Both the position numbers and the translations under genes were made by a program. Source: Lachnospiraceae bacterium (GTDB lineage Bacteria; Bacillota; Clostridia; Lachnospirales; Lachnospiraceae). From it: 64,000 nt of DNA. Below the pieces are notes generated by a model that saw nothing but the letters and a program-made list of their open reading frames with translations, had not been told where the DNA came from and searched no databases. Positions 1 through 9,834 of the stretch are shown here, piece after piece. Position 1 is the first letter of the stretch, and every line of letters starts with the position of its first letter. The stretch is taken from the NCBI GenBank assembly GCA_015057275.1, contig SVEO01000006.1, forward strand, positions 38,108 through 102,107, read 5' to 3'.

Positions 1-1
1 T

Positions 2-1204
2 TTGGATGGTACGATGTTGGTTGGCGATGTAGAGCAGACGGTAAGTGCCGGGAAAGTAGTGATTGCGGCAACGACACCGGAATTGATGGAAGAATATATC
101 GAACCGGCGGATTTGGTAATCTTGGGTAATCGTTACGAGTCGCAGTTATGTGCAATTGAAATGAAAGCCGGCTGTATCATTGTTTGCGAGGGGGCAAAAG
201 TTTCCAAAACAATTCAGAACTTAGCACAGACACGCGGTTGCTGCATTATCAGCACACTGCATGATACATATACGGTAGCTCGTCTGATTAACCAAAGTAT
301 TCCGATTGATTACTTTATGAGAAGAGACAATTTGGTTGTGTTCCAAAAGGATGATTTTGTTGAGAACGTAAGAACCATCATGACAAAAAAGCGCTACCAT
401 AACTTCCCGGTAATTGACCGACACGGCAAGTACAAAGGTATTGTTTCACGAAGAAACTTGTTAGATGCAACGAAGAAGCAGATGATTTTAGTTGACCATA
501 ACGAAAAGAATCAGGCAGTTGACGGCATCGAGGAAGCCGAGATTTTAGAAATTATTGACCACCATAGACTTGGCACCGTGGAAACAATTGCTCCGGTATA
601 TTTCCGTAATGAACCACTTGGTTGTACCGCGACGATTGTTTACGAGTTATTCAGTGAGAAGAATATAGTTATTCCGCAGACAATTGCCGGATTACTTTTG
701 GCAGCGATTATTTCTGATACCTTGTTATTCCGCTCCCCGACTTGTACATTCTGGGATAAGCAGGCAGCTGAGCAGCTTGCACAAATTAGCGGTGTGAATC
801 CGGAGATTTTAGCGCAGGAAATGTTTAAGGCAGGAAGTAACTTGAAAGACAAATCCTCCGAAGAAGTATTTTATCAGGATTTCAAGAAGTTCATTATAGA
901 CGGTGTCAGCTTTGGTATCGGACAGATTAACTCGCTCGATGCAGGTGAGTTGAACGAGATTAAGAATAAACTTATTCCGTATTTGGGAAAAGCATACAAG
1001 GAACACAAAGTAGATTGTATTTTCTTTATGCTTACCAACATAATAACGGAATCCACCGAGTTGATTTATCTAGGAACGAAAGCAGAGGAGCTTGTGTCCG
1101 AGGGATTCGGTATTAAGAGTGAAAACGATTCGTTTATCTTAGAAGGTGTTGTATCCCGTAAAAAACAGTTATTACCGGCATTGATGAAGGCGATTCAGCA
1201 GTAG
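2..1204 (+). CDS. Manganese-dependent inorganic pyrophosphatase with CBS/DRTGG regulatory insert (5' truncated)
   Basis: C-terminal 400 residues of a family II (DHH) pyrophosphatase, which hydrolyses PPi to phosphate with Mn2+/Co2+. The N-terminal part of the DHH domain lies before the window, so the first codon is not a real start. Visible in order: a DRTGG-like region (about 1-95), a CBS module (about 100-155), the resumed catalytic domain with the DHH motif in EIIDHHRLG (about 185), and a C-terminal DHHA2 domain ending in the substrate-binding SRKKQLLP signature. CBS inserts in this family bind adenine nucleotides and tune activity. aroK follows within about 10 bases, so the two are probably cotranscribed. 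Confidence 0.93.
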   Translation: MDGTMLVGDVEQTVSAGKVVIAATTPELMEEYIEPADLVILGNRYESQLCAIEMKAGCIIVCEGAKVSKTIQNLAQTRGCCIISTLHDTYTVARLINQSIPIDYFMRRDNLVVFQKDDFVENVRTIMTKKRYHNFPVIDRHGKYKGIVSRRNLLDATKKQMILVDHNEKNQAVDGIEEAEILEIIDHHRLGTVETIAPVYFRNEPLGCTATIVYELFSEKNIVIPQTIAGLLLAAIISDTLLFRSPTCTFWDKQAAEQLAQISGVNPEILAQEMFKAGSNLKDKSSEEVFYQDFKKFIIDGVSFGIGQINSLDAGELNEIKNKLIPYLGKAYKEHKVDCIFFMLTNIITESTELIYLGTKAEELVSEGFGIKSENDSFILEGVVSRKKQLLPALMKAIQQ

Positions 1205-1214
1205 GGTGATGGAT

Positions 1215-1709
1215 ATGGGAAATATTGTATTAGTTGGTATGCCTGGAGTGGGCAAGAGTACAATCGGCGTTATTTTAGCAAAATTTGCCGGCTATCATTT
1301 CTTGGACTCGGATTTATTGATTCAGGAAACTACAGGTAAGCTTTTGCGAGAGATTATTGCAGAACAGGGAGTCGAAGGATTTATCAAAGTCGAAGAAGAA
1401 GTAAATTCGCAGATTGAGGCGGAAAACACGATTGTTGCCACTGGTGGTAGCGTGGTATACGGGGCGAAGGCGATGGAGCACCTTTCATCCATCGGCACAG
1501 TGGTTTATTTAAAACTGGAGTGCGAAGAATTAGAAAAGCGTCTCGGCGATTTGGAAAAACGAGGCGTTGTATTAAAAAATGGGCAGACGTTTCGTGACCT
1601 CTATAACGAGCGTGAGCCACTTTATGAAAAGTATGCACACATTGTCGTAGATGAAAAAAATAAATCCGCGGAAGATGTTGTGCGAGAAATCATGACAATT
1701 TTAAAATAA
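1215..1709 (+). CDS. aroK: Shikimate kinase
   Basis: Phosphorylates shikimate to shikimate-3-phosphate in chorismate synthesis. Walker A is GMPGVGKST at residues 8-16. The shikimate-binding Asp follows in FLDSDLLI, GGS occurs near residue 77, and the lid region with Arg is near residue 115. About 164 residues, normal for the family. GTG 1206, ATG 1209 and ATG 1215 are all possible in frame. ATG 1215 is preferred because AGGGTG at 1203-1208 sits 6 bases upstream and the protein then begins MGNIVLVG like its relatives. Confidence 0.93.
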   Translation: MGNIVLVGMPGVGKSTIGVILAKFAGYHFLDSDLLIQETTGKLLREIIAEQGVEGFIKVEEEVNSQIEAENTIVATGGSVVYGAKAMEHLSSIGTVVYLKLECEELEKRLGDLEKRGVVLKNGQTFRDLYNEREPLYEKYAHIVVDEKNKSAEDVVREIMTILK

Positions 1710-1712
1710 CTC

Positions 1713-1741
1713 TTTACAAAATGCGTAGCCAATGTTACAAT
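1713..1741 (+). promoter_or_regulatory. Promoter of the cell-wall hydrolase gene
   Basis: TTTACA (1713-1718), a 17-base spacer, then TACAAT (1736-1741). It lies between aroK and the M23 peptidase gene. A WalR-like direct repeat follows at once downstream. Confidence 0.55.
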
Positions 1742-1752
1742 GGTTAAGAAAT

Positions 1753-1769
1753 TGTTACAAAAGTGTTAC
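1753..1769 (+). promoter_or_regulatory. WalR-like binding site
   Basis: TGTTAC (1753-1758), five bases, TGTTAC (1764-1769). This fits the WalR/YycF consensus TGTWAH-N5-TGTWAH known from Bacillus. A third TGTTAC overlaps the -10 box at 1733-1738. Control of the adjacent peptidoglycan hydrolase by WalR is inferred. Confidence 0.5.
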
Positions 1770-1784
1770 GTATTGGAGGTTGTT

Positions 1785-3308
1785 ATGAGTAAAGCATTCA
1801 GTTATCTGAAGCGAAGCTTAGAAAACAAGAAGATACGCTGCATTGGTATGATTACGATTGCAGCGTTTTCTATTGCTATTGCCGACGGACAAGCAGCAAT
1901 AAAGGACATGAATCAAGAACAAACAGAGGTAGAAACAGTAAGTGTGGAGAATGGTTATGTGGCGATTGTGAATGGTGAGGAAGTTGCCGTTGCTGCGGAG
2001 TCCGAATCTTTGGAGGCTGCATTTATTCAGGCAAAGGAGACGATGAGCCTTACACTCTCGTTTGCAGAACCGGAACTGGAGATTGTTGAGAAGTCTGTGG
2101 CATCGACAGATTTAGAAATCGGACAGGATATACTCACAGAGAAAATGGAGCAGGCGATTCTTTCTACATCTGACTGTGAAGGATATAACTACTCGATTGT
2201 GGTAGGTGAAGTTTCGTTTGACGTGTCTTGCCTGGCAGAGATAGAGGAAGTATTCGATGCTGTGTTAGCAGAGAAGTCGAATTACGATGCAAAGACGGTA
2301 TGTTTGGATGTAAATGACGGAGTTTCTTCTATATATATAGTGGCAGCATCTAAATATAATCAGGTAAAGGCGGCAGGTGTTGTTACAAAGGCTGATATGA
2401 CGATTACGGCAGAAGATAGCGAGAGTATGCTTTCTTTTGTGCCGGCGGTTACTGTGACAAAAGTGCCGGAAAGCAATACAACACCAATTACGACAGAAGC
2501 TGCTGTAGAAATTCTTATGACAGAGGACTCACAATCGGATGTGTATACTGTGGCGAAGGGTGACTGCTTAAGCAATATTGCGGACAAGTTTGATATGACA
2601 CTTGGAGAGTTGCTGGAAAGAAATCCGGATATCACGTCGAAGAGTATCATCTCCATCGGTCAGAAATTAAATGTAAAGACCGAACAGAACATTCTTCGTT
2701 TAAAGACGGTAAAGATATACACGGCAGAAGAGATGATTGCTTACAAAACCGAGTATCAGGAAAATAATGAATGGTTAGAGACAAAGTCTCAAACACTTCG
2801 TGTCGGTGAAACAGGTACAAAACTATGTAAATATGAAGAAATTCTTCTTGATGGCAAGTCTTCTGAAAAACATCTGTTACAGGAAGAAATTACCAAAGAG
2901 CCGGTAAATGCGCTTGTTGAAATAGGTACGCAGGAAGTTAAGAGCTATACATACCCGGTAAATGCCGTAATTACATCTTATTTTGGATCAAGATGGGGTT
3001 CCACACACAAGGGTATCGATTTCGGTGTCAGTATCGGTACGGAAATTAAAGCTGCCAGAGCGGGAAAGGTTATCCGTGCAGACTGGTACAGCAGCTTTGG
3101 TAAATGCGTCGAGATTCAGCATTCGGATGGTAGTGTTACCAGATATGCACATCTGAATGGCTTTGAGGTTTCTTACGGGGATGAAGTAAAACAGGGAGAA
3201 GTAATTGCTTACAGCGGAAACACCGGACGTTCAACCGGACCGCATCTTCATTTCGAAATTTTAATCGGCGGTGTACAGGTAGACCCGATGAAGTATTTAT
3301 CAAAATAA
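1785..3308 (+). CDS. Secreted LysM-G5-M23 peptidoglycan hydrolase
   Basis: Membrane-anchored or secreted murein endopeptidase of 507 residues. A signal/transmembrane segment lies at about 17-33. A LysM domain beginning VYTVAKGDCLSNIADKF (about 252-298) binds peptidoglycan. A G5-type domain follows (about 305-385), and the C terminus is an M23/LytM peptidase with zinc motifs HKGID (about 408) and HLHF (about 486). M23 enzymes cut peptide cross-bridges. ATG 1785 follows TTGGAGG; the upstream in-frame extension runs through the promoter and is rejected. A strong terminator follows, so the gene is transcribed alone. Confidence 0.9.
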   Translation: MSKAFSYLKRSLENKKIRCIGMITIAAFSIAIADGQAAIKDMNQEQTEVETVSVENGYVAIVNGEEVAVAAESESLEAAFIQAKETMSLTLSFAEPELEIVEKSVASTDLEIGQDILTEKMEQAILSTSDCEGYNYSIVVGEVSFDVSCLAEIEEVFDAVLAEKSNYDAKTVCLDVNDGVSSIYIVAASKYNQVKAAGVVTKADMTITAEDSESMLSFVPAVTVTKVPESNTTPITTEAAVEILMTEDSQSDVYTVAKGDCLSNIADKFDMTLGELLERNPDITSKSIISIGQKLNVKTEQNILRLKTVKIYTAEEMIAYKTEYQENNEWLETKSQTLRVGETGTKLCKYEEILLDGKSSEKHLLQEEITKEPVNALVEIGTQEVKSYTYPVNAVITSYFGSRWGSTHKGIDFGVSIGTEIKAARAGKVIRADWYSSFGKCVEIQHSDGSVTRYAHLNGFEVSYGDEVKQGEVIAYSGNTGRSTGPHLHFEILIGGVQVDPMKYLSK

Positions 3309-3321
3309 TATAACGTGATTT

Positions 3322-3350
3322 CAGCCGGGATTTTGATCCCGGCTGTTTCT
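3322..3350 (+). terminator. Rho-independent terminator after the M23 gene
   Basis: Perfect 9-bp stem CAGCCGGGA / TCCCGGCTG with a 6-base loop, followed by a short T run. Confidence 0.88.
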
Positions 3351-3448
3351 GTGAAAGCATCAATACATACAATTTGGCGTCAACAGATTTCTTCGCGTTT
3401 CACGCCATCGAATTCTGAAAAATTTTTGTAAAAATATGAAAAAAGTGC

Positions 3449-3477
3449 TTGCAATTTGAAATATGTTATTATATAAT
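3449..3477 (+). promoter_or_regulatory. Promoter of the S10-spc-alpha ribosomal superoperon
   Basis: TTGCAA (3449-3454), 17 bases, TATAAT (3472-3477). The same TTGCAA -35 hexamer is used by the adk promoter. Transcription would start near 3484, leaving a leader of about 235 nt before rpsJ. Confidence 0.8.
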
Positions 3478-3483
3478 GCTTCA

Positions 3484-3718
3484 TGCTGTGACATGATAGC
3501 GGTGAAACGTAGGTTGCTGCGATGGCAGGTTTTTACGTGGAGCGAATGTCAAGTTATAAAAACTGGCGACAAGTCACTGTACCTATAAAATGTCCGAGGA
3601 AATCGGAAACACGTGTGAAGCGAGATTTTCTGAAAGAAAGTTGAGGACACACACGGAGATGTGTACAGTCACCACTTGTCGTGCTGAGAAATAGTGCGAA
3701 AAGGAGGCGACTTTTTTT
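3484..3718 (+). ncRNA. Structured mRNA leader upstream of rpsJ (candidate r-protein autoregulatory RNA)
   Basis: A long-range stem encloses most of the leader: GACAAGT (3568-3574) pairs with ACTTGTC (3673-3679), and ACTGTAC (3576-3582) pairs with GTACAGT (3662-3668). An inner CGTGTG/CACACG hairpin lies within it. The rpsJ ribosome-binding site AAGGAGG comes just after the domain. In E. coli the S10 leader is bound by L4; whether this RNA does the same is inference. Confidence 0.6.
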
Positions 3719-4030
3719 ATGGCAAGTCAAGTAATGAGAATCACATTGAAGGCGTACGATCACAAGTTAATCGATCAGTCTGCTGCAAAGATCATTGAAA
3801 CTGTTAAGAAGACAGGCTCTAAGGTAAGCGGTCCTGTACCGTTGCCAACAAAGAAAGAGGTTGTTACAATCTTAAGAGCTGTACACAAGTACAAAGACTC
3901 CAGAGAACAGTTCGAGCAGAGAACTCACAAGAGACTTATCGACATCATTGAGCCAACACAGAAAGTTGTTGATGCTCTGTCCAGATTGGAAATGCCGGCA
4001 GGTGTGCACATCAACATTAAGATGAAGTAA
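3719..4030 (+). CDS. rpsJ: 30S ribosomal protein S10
   Basis: 103 residues, full length. [13 protein letters not shown] at the N terminus and the RTHKRLIDI motif are typical. S10 sits in the 30S head and, as NusE, joins the antitermination complex. First gene of the superoperon; start set by AAGGAGG upstream. Confidence 0.98.
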   Translation: MASQVMRITLKAYDHKLIDQSAAKIIETVKKTGSKVSGPVPLPTKKEVVTILRAVHKYKDSREQFEQRTHKRLIDIIEPTQKVVDALSRLEMPAGVHINIKMK

Positions 4031-4220
4031 GACATCTTAAAAACAAATTAAGAAATTATCCTGAAGGGTTAAGATATAAAAGCAACACTTCTTTCGGAAT
4101 CAACATTTTCTATATGAATTTAGTGTTCCACGTATATTTGACTGTTCTAGGATGATCACGGCGTATGGCCATACATACGAGACGTGATCCGCTGTAGATT
4201 AACAGGAGGTAGAAAAGGAA
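4031..4220 (+). ncRNA. Structured intercistronic RNA between rpsJ and rplC
   Basis: A 190-base gap, unusually long for this operon. Contains a two-part hairpin: GATCACG (4154-4160) with CGTGATC (4183-4189), and inside it CGTATG (4162-4167) with CATACG (4174-4179). The rplC Shine-Dalgarno AGGAGG follows about 15 bases after the stem. Possibly a second autoregulatory site or a processing site. Confidence 0.5.
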
Positions 4221-4856
4221 ATGAAGAAAGCTATTTTAGCAACAAAAGTCGGAATGACTCAAATCTTCAATGAAGACGGTGTATTAACACCGGTTACTGT
4301 ACTTCAGGCTGGTCCTTGTGTTGTAACACAGGTTAAGACAGTAGAAAACGACGGCTACAGTGCAGTACAGGTTGGTTTTGTTGACAAGAGAGAATTCTTA
4401 GTAAACAAGCCAATGAAGGGAATGTTCGCAAAAGCTGGGGTATCTTGCAAGAGATATGTGAGAGAACTTAGATTTGAGAACGCAGAAGAATACTCAGTAA
4501 AAGACGAAATCAAGGCAGACATCTTCGCTGCTGGCGAAAAGATTGATGCTACTGCAATTGCAAAGGGAAAAGGTTTCCAGGGTGCAATTAAGAGACATGG
4601 CCAGTCCAGAGGACCTATGGCTCACGGTTCTAAGTATCATCGTCATGCAGGTTCTAACGGCTCTGCAACAACTCCGGGTAGAGTGTTCAAGGGTAAGAAC
4701 ATGCCGGGTCACATGGGTGCAAAGAAAGTTACCGTTCAGAATCTTGAAATCGTACAGGTTGATGTTGAAAACAACTTACTGTTAGTTAAGGGTGCTGTTC
4801 CGGGACCTAAGAAATGTTTAGTAACAATCAAAGAAACAGTAAAGTCTGGTAAGTAG
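4221..4856 (+). CDS. rplC: 50S ribosomal protein L3
   Basis: 211 residues. The [16 protein letters not shown] start and the conserved [13 protein letters not shown] tract mark L3, an early 50S assembly protein near the peptidyl transferase centre. Follows the structured gap after rpsJ. Confidence 0.98.
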   Translation: MKKAILATKVGMTQIFNEDGVLTPVTVLQAGPCVVTQVKTVENDGYSAVQVGFVDKREFLVNKPMKGMFAKAGVSCKRYVRELRFENAEEYSVKDEIKADIFAAGEKIDATAIAKGKGFQGAIKRHGQSRGPMAHGSKYHRHAGSNGSATTPGRVFKGKNMPGHMGAKKVTVQNLEIVQVDVENNLLLVKGAVPGPKKCLVTIKETVKSGK

Positions 4857-4884
4857 TTTTTGTTGAGAAAGGAGGAACTTACAG

Positions 4885-5505
4885 ATGGCAAAAGTATCTG
4901 TTTACAATATGGAAGGCAGCCAGGTAGGCGAAATGGAGCTTAACGATGCTGTATTCGGTGTTGAAATAAATGAACACGTAGTTCATATGGCAGTCGTAAG
5001 CCAGCTTGCTAACAAGCGTCAGGGCACACAGAGTGCGAAGACACGTGCAGAAGTAAGCGGTGGTGGTAAGAAGCCATGGAGACAGAAGGGAACCGGTCAT
5101 GCTAGACAGGGTTCGACAAGAGCTCCGCAGTGGACACACGGTGGTGTTGTGTTTGCTCCGAAGCCAAGAGATTATTCCTTTAAGTTAAACAAGAAGGAAA
5201 AGGCACTTGCATTAAAGTCTGTATTAACAGCTAAGGTTCAGGAAAACAAGTTCATCGTAGTTGACGAAATTAAGATGGATGAAGTAAAGACAAAGACATT
5301 CAAGGCAGCATTAGACAGCTTAAAGGCTCCGAAGAGCTTAGTTGTATTAGCTGAGAAGAATGAAAACGTATCTTTATCCGCTAGAAACCTTCCAACCGTT
5401 AAGGCAACAACATACAATGCAATTAACGTATATGATATCTTAAAGTATGACACTGTTGTTATCGCTAAGGCAGCAGTAGAAGCAGTTCAGGAGGTATATG
5501 CATAA
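4885..5505 (+). CDS. rplD: 50S ribosomal protein L4
   Basis: 206 residues. The loop region [20 protein letters not shown] is the L4 signature that lines the exit tunnel. In enterobacteria L4 also autoregulates its own operon. Its stop codon overlaps the rplW start (TAATG), implying translational coupling. Confidence 0.98.
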   Translation: MAKVSVYNMEGSQVGEMELNDAVFGVEINEHVVHMAVVSQLANKRQGTQSAKTRAEVSGGGKKPWRQKGTGHARQGSTRAPQWTHGGVVFAPKPRDYSFKLNKKEKALALKSVLTAKVQENKFIVVDEIKMDEVKTKTFKAALDSLKAPKSLVVLAEKNENVSLSARNLPTVKATTYNAINVYDILKYDTVVIAKAAVEAVQEVYA

Positions 5506-5804
5506 TGGCTGATATTAAATACTATGATGTAATCCTCAAGCCGGTCATTACTGAAAAGAGTATGGACCAGATGACAGAAAAGAAGTACAGCTTCTACGTT
5601 CACACAGATGCGAACAAGACAATGATTAAGGAAGCTGTTGAAAAAATGTTTCCTGGCACAAAGGTTGCTTCCGTAAACACAATGAATCTTGACGGTAAGA
5701 CAAAGAGACGTGGTGCTACTTACGGCAAGACATCCAAGAAGAAGAAAGCGATTGTTCAGCTTACAGAAGACAGCAAGGAAATTGAATTTTTCGAAGGATT
5801 ATAA
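5505..5804 (+). CDS. rplW: 50S ribosomal protein L23
   Basis: 99 residues. L23 lies at the tunnel exit and docks trigger factor and SRP. The motif [10 protein letters not shown] is typical. One-base overlap with rplD. Confidence 0.97.
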   Translation: MADIKYYDVILKPVITEKSMDQMTEKKYSFYVHTDANKTMIKEAVEKMFPGTKVASVNTMNLDGKTKRRGATYGKTSKKKKAIVQLTEDSKEIEFFEGL

Positions 5805-5872
5805 GATTAAATTATAATTGATTATACGCAGAATAAGCGTGATGACAAATCAAATTGAAAGGAGATACAGTA

Positions 5873-6715
5873 ATGGGAATTAAGACATATAACCCATATA
5901 CACCTTCCAGAAGAGCTATGACTGGTTTGGATTTTGCGGAAGTGACAAAGAGTACACCGGAAAAGTCCTTAACTTACAACTTAAAGAAGACGGCTGGTCG
6001 TAACAATCAGGGTAAAATCACAGTAAGACACCACGGTGGTGGTTCTAAGAGACAGTATAGAATGATCGACTTCAAGAGAAGAAAAGACGGTATTCCTGCA
6101 AAGGTTATCGGTATTGAGTACGATCCGAACAGAACAGCTAATATCGCATTAATCTGCTATGCAGACGGCGAAAAGGCTTACATTCTTGCACCGAACGGTT
6201 TAAAGGATGGCATGACAGTTATGAGTGGCGCTAGCGCTGAAATCAGAGTTGGTAACTGCTTACCTTTAGAAAATATTCCGGTTGGTACAGAAATTCACAA
6301 CATCGAGTTATATCCGGGCAGAGGCGGTCAGTTAGTACGTTCTGCTGGTAATAAGGCTCAGTTAATGGCAAAAGAAGGCAAGTATGCAACATTAAGACTT
6401 CCTTCCGGCGAAATGAGAATGGTTCCAATCATCTGCCGCGCTACCATCGGTACCGTTGGTAACATCGAGCATGATTTGGTAAACATCGGTAAAGCCGGCC
6501 GTAAGCGCAACATGGGTATCAGACCTACCGTTCGTGGTTCCGTTATGAACCCTAATGACCATCCGCACGGTGGTGGTGAAGGTAAGACCGGTATCGGTCG
6601 TCCGGGTCCATCTACACCTTGGGGCAAGCCTGCTCTTGGTCTTAAGACAAGAAAGAAGAATAAGCAGTCCAATAAGATGATCATCAGAAGACGCGACGGA
6701 AAGAATATGAAATAA
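5873..6715 (+). CDS. rplB: 50S ribosomal protein L2
   Basis: 280 residues. Contains the peptidyl-transferase-centre segment [14 protein letters not shown] and the C-terminal [13 protein letters not shown] tail. ATG 5873 follows GAAAGGAGA; six extra upstream codons are rejected because they include this ribosome-binding site. Confidence 0.98.
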   Translation: MGIKTYNPYTPSRRAMTGLDFAEVTKSTPEKSLTYNLKKTAGRNNQGKITVRHHGGGSKRQYRMIDFKRRKDGIPAKVIGIEYDPNRTANIALICYADGEKAYILAPNGLKDGMTVMSGASAEIRVGNCLPLENIPVGTEIHNIELYPGRGGQLVRSAGNKAQLMAKEGKYATLRLPSGEMRMVPIICRATIGTVGNIEHDLVNIGKAGRKRNMGIRPTVRGSVMNPNDHPHGGGEGKTGIGRPGPSTPWGKPALGLKTRKKNKQSNKMIIRRRDGKNMK

Positions 6716-6729
6716 GGAGGTAGGAACTA

Positions 6730-7008
6730 ATGGCTCGTTCACTGAAAAAAGGACCTTTCGCAGACGAAAGTTTGTTAAAGAAAGTTAATGCGATGAACGC
6801 TTCCGGCGAAAAGCAGGTAATCAAGACCTGGTCTCGTCGTTCTACAATCTTCCCACAGATGGTAGGATTTACAATTGCAGTTCATGATGGCAGAAGACAC
6901 GTTCCTGTATATGTTACAGAAGATATGGTTGGCCACAAGCTTGGTGAGTTTGTTGCTACCAGAACATATAGAGGACACGGAAAAGACGATAAAAAATCAA
7001 GACGTTAG
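6730..7008 (+). CDS. rpsS: 30S ribosomal protein S19
   Basis: 92 residues beginning [10 protein letters not shown], with the conserved [20 protein letters not shown] stretch. Binds 16S rRNA in the head with S13. Confidence 0.98.
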   Translation: MARSLKKGPFADESLLKKVNAMNASGEKQVIKTWSRRSTIFPQMVGFTIAVHDGRRHVPVYVTEDMVGHKLGEFVATRTYRGHGKDDKKSRR

Positions 7009-7037
7009 TGTGAGAGAACGGAAAGGAGGATTTATTC

Positions 7038-7424
7038 ATGGCTAAAGGACATAGATCCCAGATTAAGAGAGAACGTAATGCGCAGAAGGATACAAGACCA
7101 TCGGCTAAGTTGACTTATGCTCGCATTCCGGTTCAGAAGGCTTGTTATGTATTGGATGCTATCAGAGGTAAGGATGTTAATGCTGCACTTGGTATCTTAG
7201 CTTACAGCCCAAGATATGCATCTAAGGTAATAGAAAAATTATTAAAATCTGCAGTTGCAAACGCAGAAAACAACAATGGTATGAGCGTTGACGGTTTATA
7301 CATTGAAGAGTGCTATGCAAGCAACGGCCCAATCATGAAGAGAATTAAACCAAGAGCACGTGGTAGCGCTTACAGAATCGAAAAGAGAATGAGCAACATC
7401 ACAATCGTTCTGAATGAAAGATAG
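7038..7424 (+). CDS. rplV: 50S ribosomal protein L22
   Basis: 128 residues. Ends in the tunnel beta-hairpin region PRARGSAYRIEKRMSNI, the area known for macrolide-resistance changes elsewhere; nothing unusual is visible here. Confidence 0.98.
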   Translation: MAKGHRSQIKRERNAQKDTRPSAKLTYARIPVQKACYVLDAIRGKDVNAALGILAYSPRYASKVIEKLLKSAVANAENNNGMSVDGLYIEECYASNGPIMKRIKPRARGSAYRIEKRMSNITIVLNER

Positions 7425-7496
7425 CATAAGTCCCCGGGCATATGCACGGGAATTTGGGAGATGTGAAAACATTTCCCAAGCTGGAAAGGAGAAAAA
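7425..7496 (+). other. Intercistronic hairpins between rplV and rpsC
   Basis: Two small stems in the 72-base gap: CCCG/CGGG near 7433-7451, and TTGGGA/TCCCAA extended by an ATGT/ACAT stem around a GAAA loop (about 7455-7481). No T run follows, so these are not terminators. They may be processing or translation-control elements. Confidence 0.4.
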
Positions 7497-8153
7497 ATGG
7501 GACAGAAAGTTAATCCTCACGGCTTAAGAGTCGGTGTTATTAAGGATTGGGATTCTAAGTGGTATGCAGAAGATGATTTTGCAGATTGCTTAGTTGAAGA
7601 CTACAATATCAGAAAATTCCTTAAGAAAAAATTATACAGCGCAGGTGTTTCCAAGATTGAAATCGAAAGAGCATCTGACAGAGTTAAGGTTATTATCTAT
7701 ACAGCAAAGCCTGGCGTGGTTATCGGTAAGGGTGGCGCTGAAATTGAGAAGCTTAAGAAAGAAGTTGCTAAGCTTACAACAAAGAAGTTATTAATTGACA
7801 TCAAGGAAATCAAGAGACCGGATAGAGAAGCTCAGCTTGTTGCAGAAAACATTGCGCAGCAGTTAGAGAACCGTGTAACATTCCGTAGAGCTATGAAGTC
7901 CAGCATGTCCAGAACAATGAAAGCAGGCGCTAAGGGTATCAAGGCAGCATGCTCAGGTCGTCTCGGCGGCGCTGATATTGCTCGTACAGAATTCTACAGC
8001 GAAGGTACAATTCCATTGCAGACATTGCGTGCAGACATCGATTATGGTTTTGCAGAAGCTGACACAACATACGGTAAGATTGGTGTTAAAGTTTGGATTT
8101 ACAAGGGTGAAGTACTTCCAACAAAGACAGTAAAGGAAGGGAGCGGTAAATAA
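7497..8153 (+). CDS. rpsC: 30S ribosomal protein S3
   Basis: 218 residues. The KH-domain motif [16 protein letters not shown] is visible at about 63-78. Forms part of the mRNA entry channel. The stop overlaps the rplP start (TAATG). Confidence 0.98.
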   Translation: MGQKVNPHGLRVGVIKDWDSKWYAEDDFADCLVEDYNIRKFLKKKLYSAGVSKIEIERASDRVKVIIYTAKPGVVIGKGGAEIEKLKKEVAKLTTKKLLIDIKEIKRPDREAQLVAENIAQQLENRVTFRRAMKSSMSRTMKAGAKGIKAACSGRLGGADIARTEFYSEGTIPLQTLRADIDYGFAEADTTYGKIGVKVWIYKGEVLPTKTVKEGSGK

Positions 8154-8590
8154 TGTTAATGCCTAAGAGAGTAAAGCGTCGTAAGCAGTTCCGTGGCTCT
8201 ATGACAGGTAAAGCTTTACGTGGTAATAAGATTTCCAACGGAGAATATGGTCTTGTCGCTATGGAACCTGCTTGGATCCGCTCTAATCAGATCGAAGCAG
8301 CCCGTATCGCTATGACACGTTATATCAAGCGTGGCGGTAAGGTTTGGATTAAGATTTTCCCAGACAAGCCTGTTACAACAAAGCCTGCTGAAACTCGTAT
8401 GGGTTCTGGTAAGGGAACATTAGAGTACTGGGTAGCAGTAGTTAAGCCAGGTCGTGTAATGTTCGAAATCGCAGGTGTACCTGAAGAAACAGCAAGAGAA
8501 GCTCTTCGTCTTGCTATGCACAAGCTGCCGATTAAGTGTAAGATTGCTTCTAAGGCAGAATTAGAAGGCGGTGATGACAGTGAAAACTAA
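8153..8590 (+). CDS. rplP: 50S ribosomal protein L16
   Basis: 145 residues starting [15 protein letters not shown]. Contacts tRNA elbow regions at the A site. The start codon overlaps the rpsC stop by one base. Confidence 0.98.
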   Translation: MLMPKRVKRRKQFRGSMTGKALRGNKISNGEYGLVAMEPAWIRSNQIEAARIAMTRYIKRGGKVWIKIFPDKPVTTKPAETRMGSGKGTLEYWVAVVKPGRVMFEIAGVPEETAREALRLAMHKLPIKCKIASKAELEGGDDSEN

Positions 8591-8783
8591 TAAGTATGTT
8601 AAAGATTTAGAAGCTAAGACAGCTGCAGAATTAAACGAAGAATTAGTAGCTGCCAAGAAGGAACTCTTCAATCTGAGATTCCAGAACGCAACAAATCAGT
8701 TAGATAACACAAGCAGAATCAAGGAAGTTAGAAAGAACATTGCTCGTATTCAGACAGTCATCGCTAAGAAGGCAAATGCTTAA
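8580..8783 (+). CDS. rpmC: 50S ribosomal protein L29
   Basis: 67 residues with [17 protein letters not shown], the L29 signature. GTG 8580 is chosen because AAGGCGGTGA lies just upstream. It overlaps the end of rplP by 11 bases. Two in-frame ATGs at 8571 and 8574 are alternatives. Confidence 0.93.
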   Translation: MKTNKYVKDLEAKTAAELNEELVAAKKELFNLRFQNATNQLDNTSRIKEVRKNIARIQTVIAKKANA

Positions 8784-8837
8784 TCGAGTGAGGCTTGTGT
8801 AGCTGAAAGCATATTTCTTTAGGAAGGAGAAATAATC

Positions 8838-9095
8838 GTGGAAGAAAGAAATTTAAGAAAAACACGTACCGGTAAGGTTGTTAGCGACAAGATGGATAAG
8901 ACAATCGTTGTTGCTGTAGAAGACCATGTTAAGCATCCAGTGTACAAGAAGATTGTGAAGAAGACTTACAAGTTAAAGGCACATGATGAAAACAATGAAT
9001 GCGGTATCGGTGATACAGTAAAAGTTATGGAAACAAGACCATTATCTAAGGATAAGAGATGGAGACTTGTAGAAATTATCGAAAAGGCAAGATAA
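8838..9095 (+). CDS. rpsQ: 30S ribosomal protein S17
   Basis: 85 residues, GTG start after AGGAAGGAGA. The [19 protein letters not shown] segment is the S17 OB-fold hallmark. Confidence 0.97.
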   Translation: MEERNLRKTRTGKVVSDKMDKTIVVAVEDHVKHPVYKKIVKKTYKLKAHDENNECGIGDTVKVMETRPLSKDKRWRLVEIIEKAR

Positions 9096-9111
9096 TAAGG
9101 AGGTAAAACTG

Positions 9112-9480
9112 ATGATTCAGCAGGAAAGCAGATTAAAAGTTGCTGATAACACAGGAGCTAAGGAATTACTCTGCATCAGAGTTATGGGCGGATCTACAAG
9201 AAGATATGCCAATATCGGTGACATCATTGTTGCTTCCGTTAAAGATGCAACACCAGGCGGTGTTGTAAAGAAGGGCGATGTTGTTAAGGCAGTTGTCGTT
9301 CGTTCCGTTATGGGCGTTCGCCGTAAAGATGGCTCTTACATCAAGTTTGATGAAAACGCAGCAGTTATCATTAGAGAAGATAAGACACCAAGAGGAACAC
9401 GTATTTTTGGACCGGTAGCTAGAGAATTAAGAGATAAGCAGTTCATGAAGATTGCTTCTTTAGCACCTGAAGTATTATAG
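9112..9480 (+). CDS. rplN: 50S ribosomal protein L14
   Basis: 122 residues, starting [16 protein letters not shown]. Forms an intersubunit bridge and the docking site of RsfS. Confidence 0.98.
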   Translation: MIQQESRLKVADNTGAKELLCIRVMGGSTRRYANIGDIIVASVKDATPGGVVKKGDVVKAVVVRSVMGVRRKDGSYIKFDENAAVIIREDKTPRGTRIFGPVARELRDKQFMKIASLAPEVL

Positions 9481-9493
9481 GAGGTGTTTCCGC

Positions 9494-9811
9494 ATGGCAA
9501 TGAGTAAGATTAAAAAAGGTGATATGGTAGTAGTTATCGCCGGTAAGGACAAAGACAAAGAAGGAAAAGTTCTTTCTGTATCAAAGGGTAAGGTTATCGT
9601 TGAAGGTATCAACATGGTAACAAAGCACACAAAGCCTAGCGCAGCAAATCAGCAGGGTGGCATTGTGAACCAGGAAGCAGCAATGGACATTTCCAACGTT
9701 ATGTTACTTGTAGACGGCGAGCCTACAAGAGTTGGCTTCAAGGTTGAAGAAGTTAACGGCAAGAAGACAAAGGTTCGTGTCGCAAAGAAGAACGGTAAAG
9801 TAATTGACTAA
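9494..9811 (+). CDS. rplX: 50S ribosomal protein L24
   Basis: 105 residues with a KOW motif ([20 protein letters not shown]). Assembly initiator of the 50S subunit. ATG 9494 is 7 bases after AGGAGGTG; a second ATG at 9500 is less well placed. Confidence 0.97.
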   Translation: MAMSKIKKGDMVVVIAGKDKDKEGKVLSVSKGKVIVEGINMVTKHTKPSAANQQGGIVNQEAAMDISNVMLLVDGEPTRVGFKVEEVNGKKTKVRVAKKNGKVID

Positions 9812-9834
9812 TTTATGAGAGGAGGTCCAAGAAG

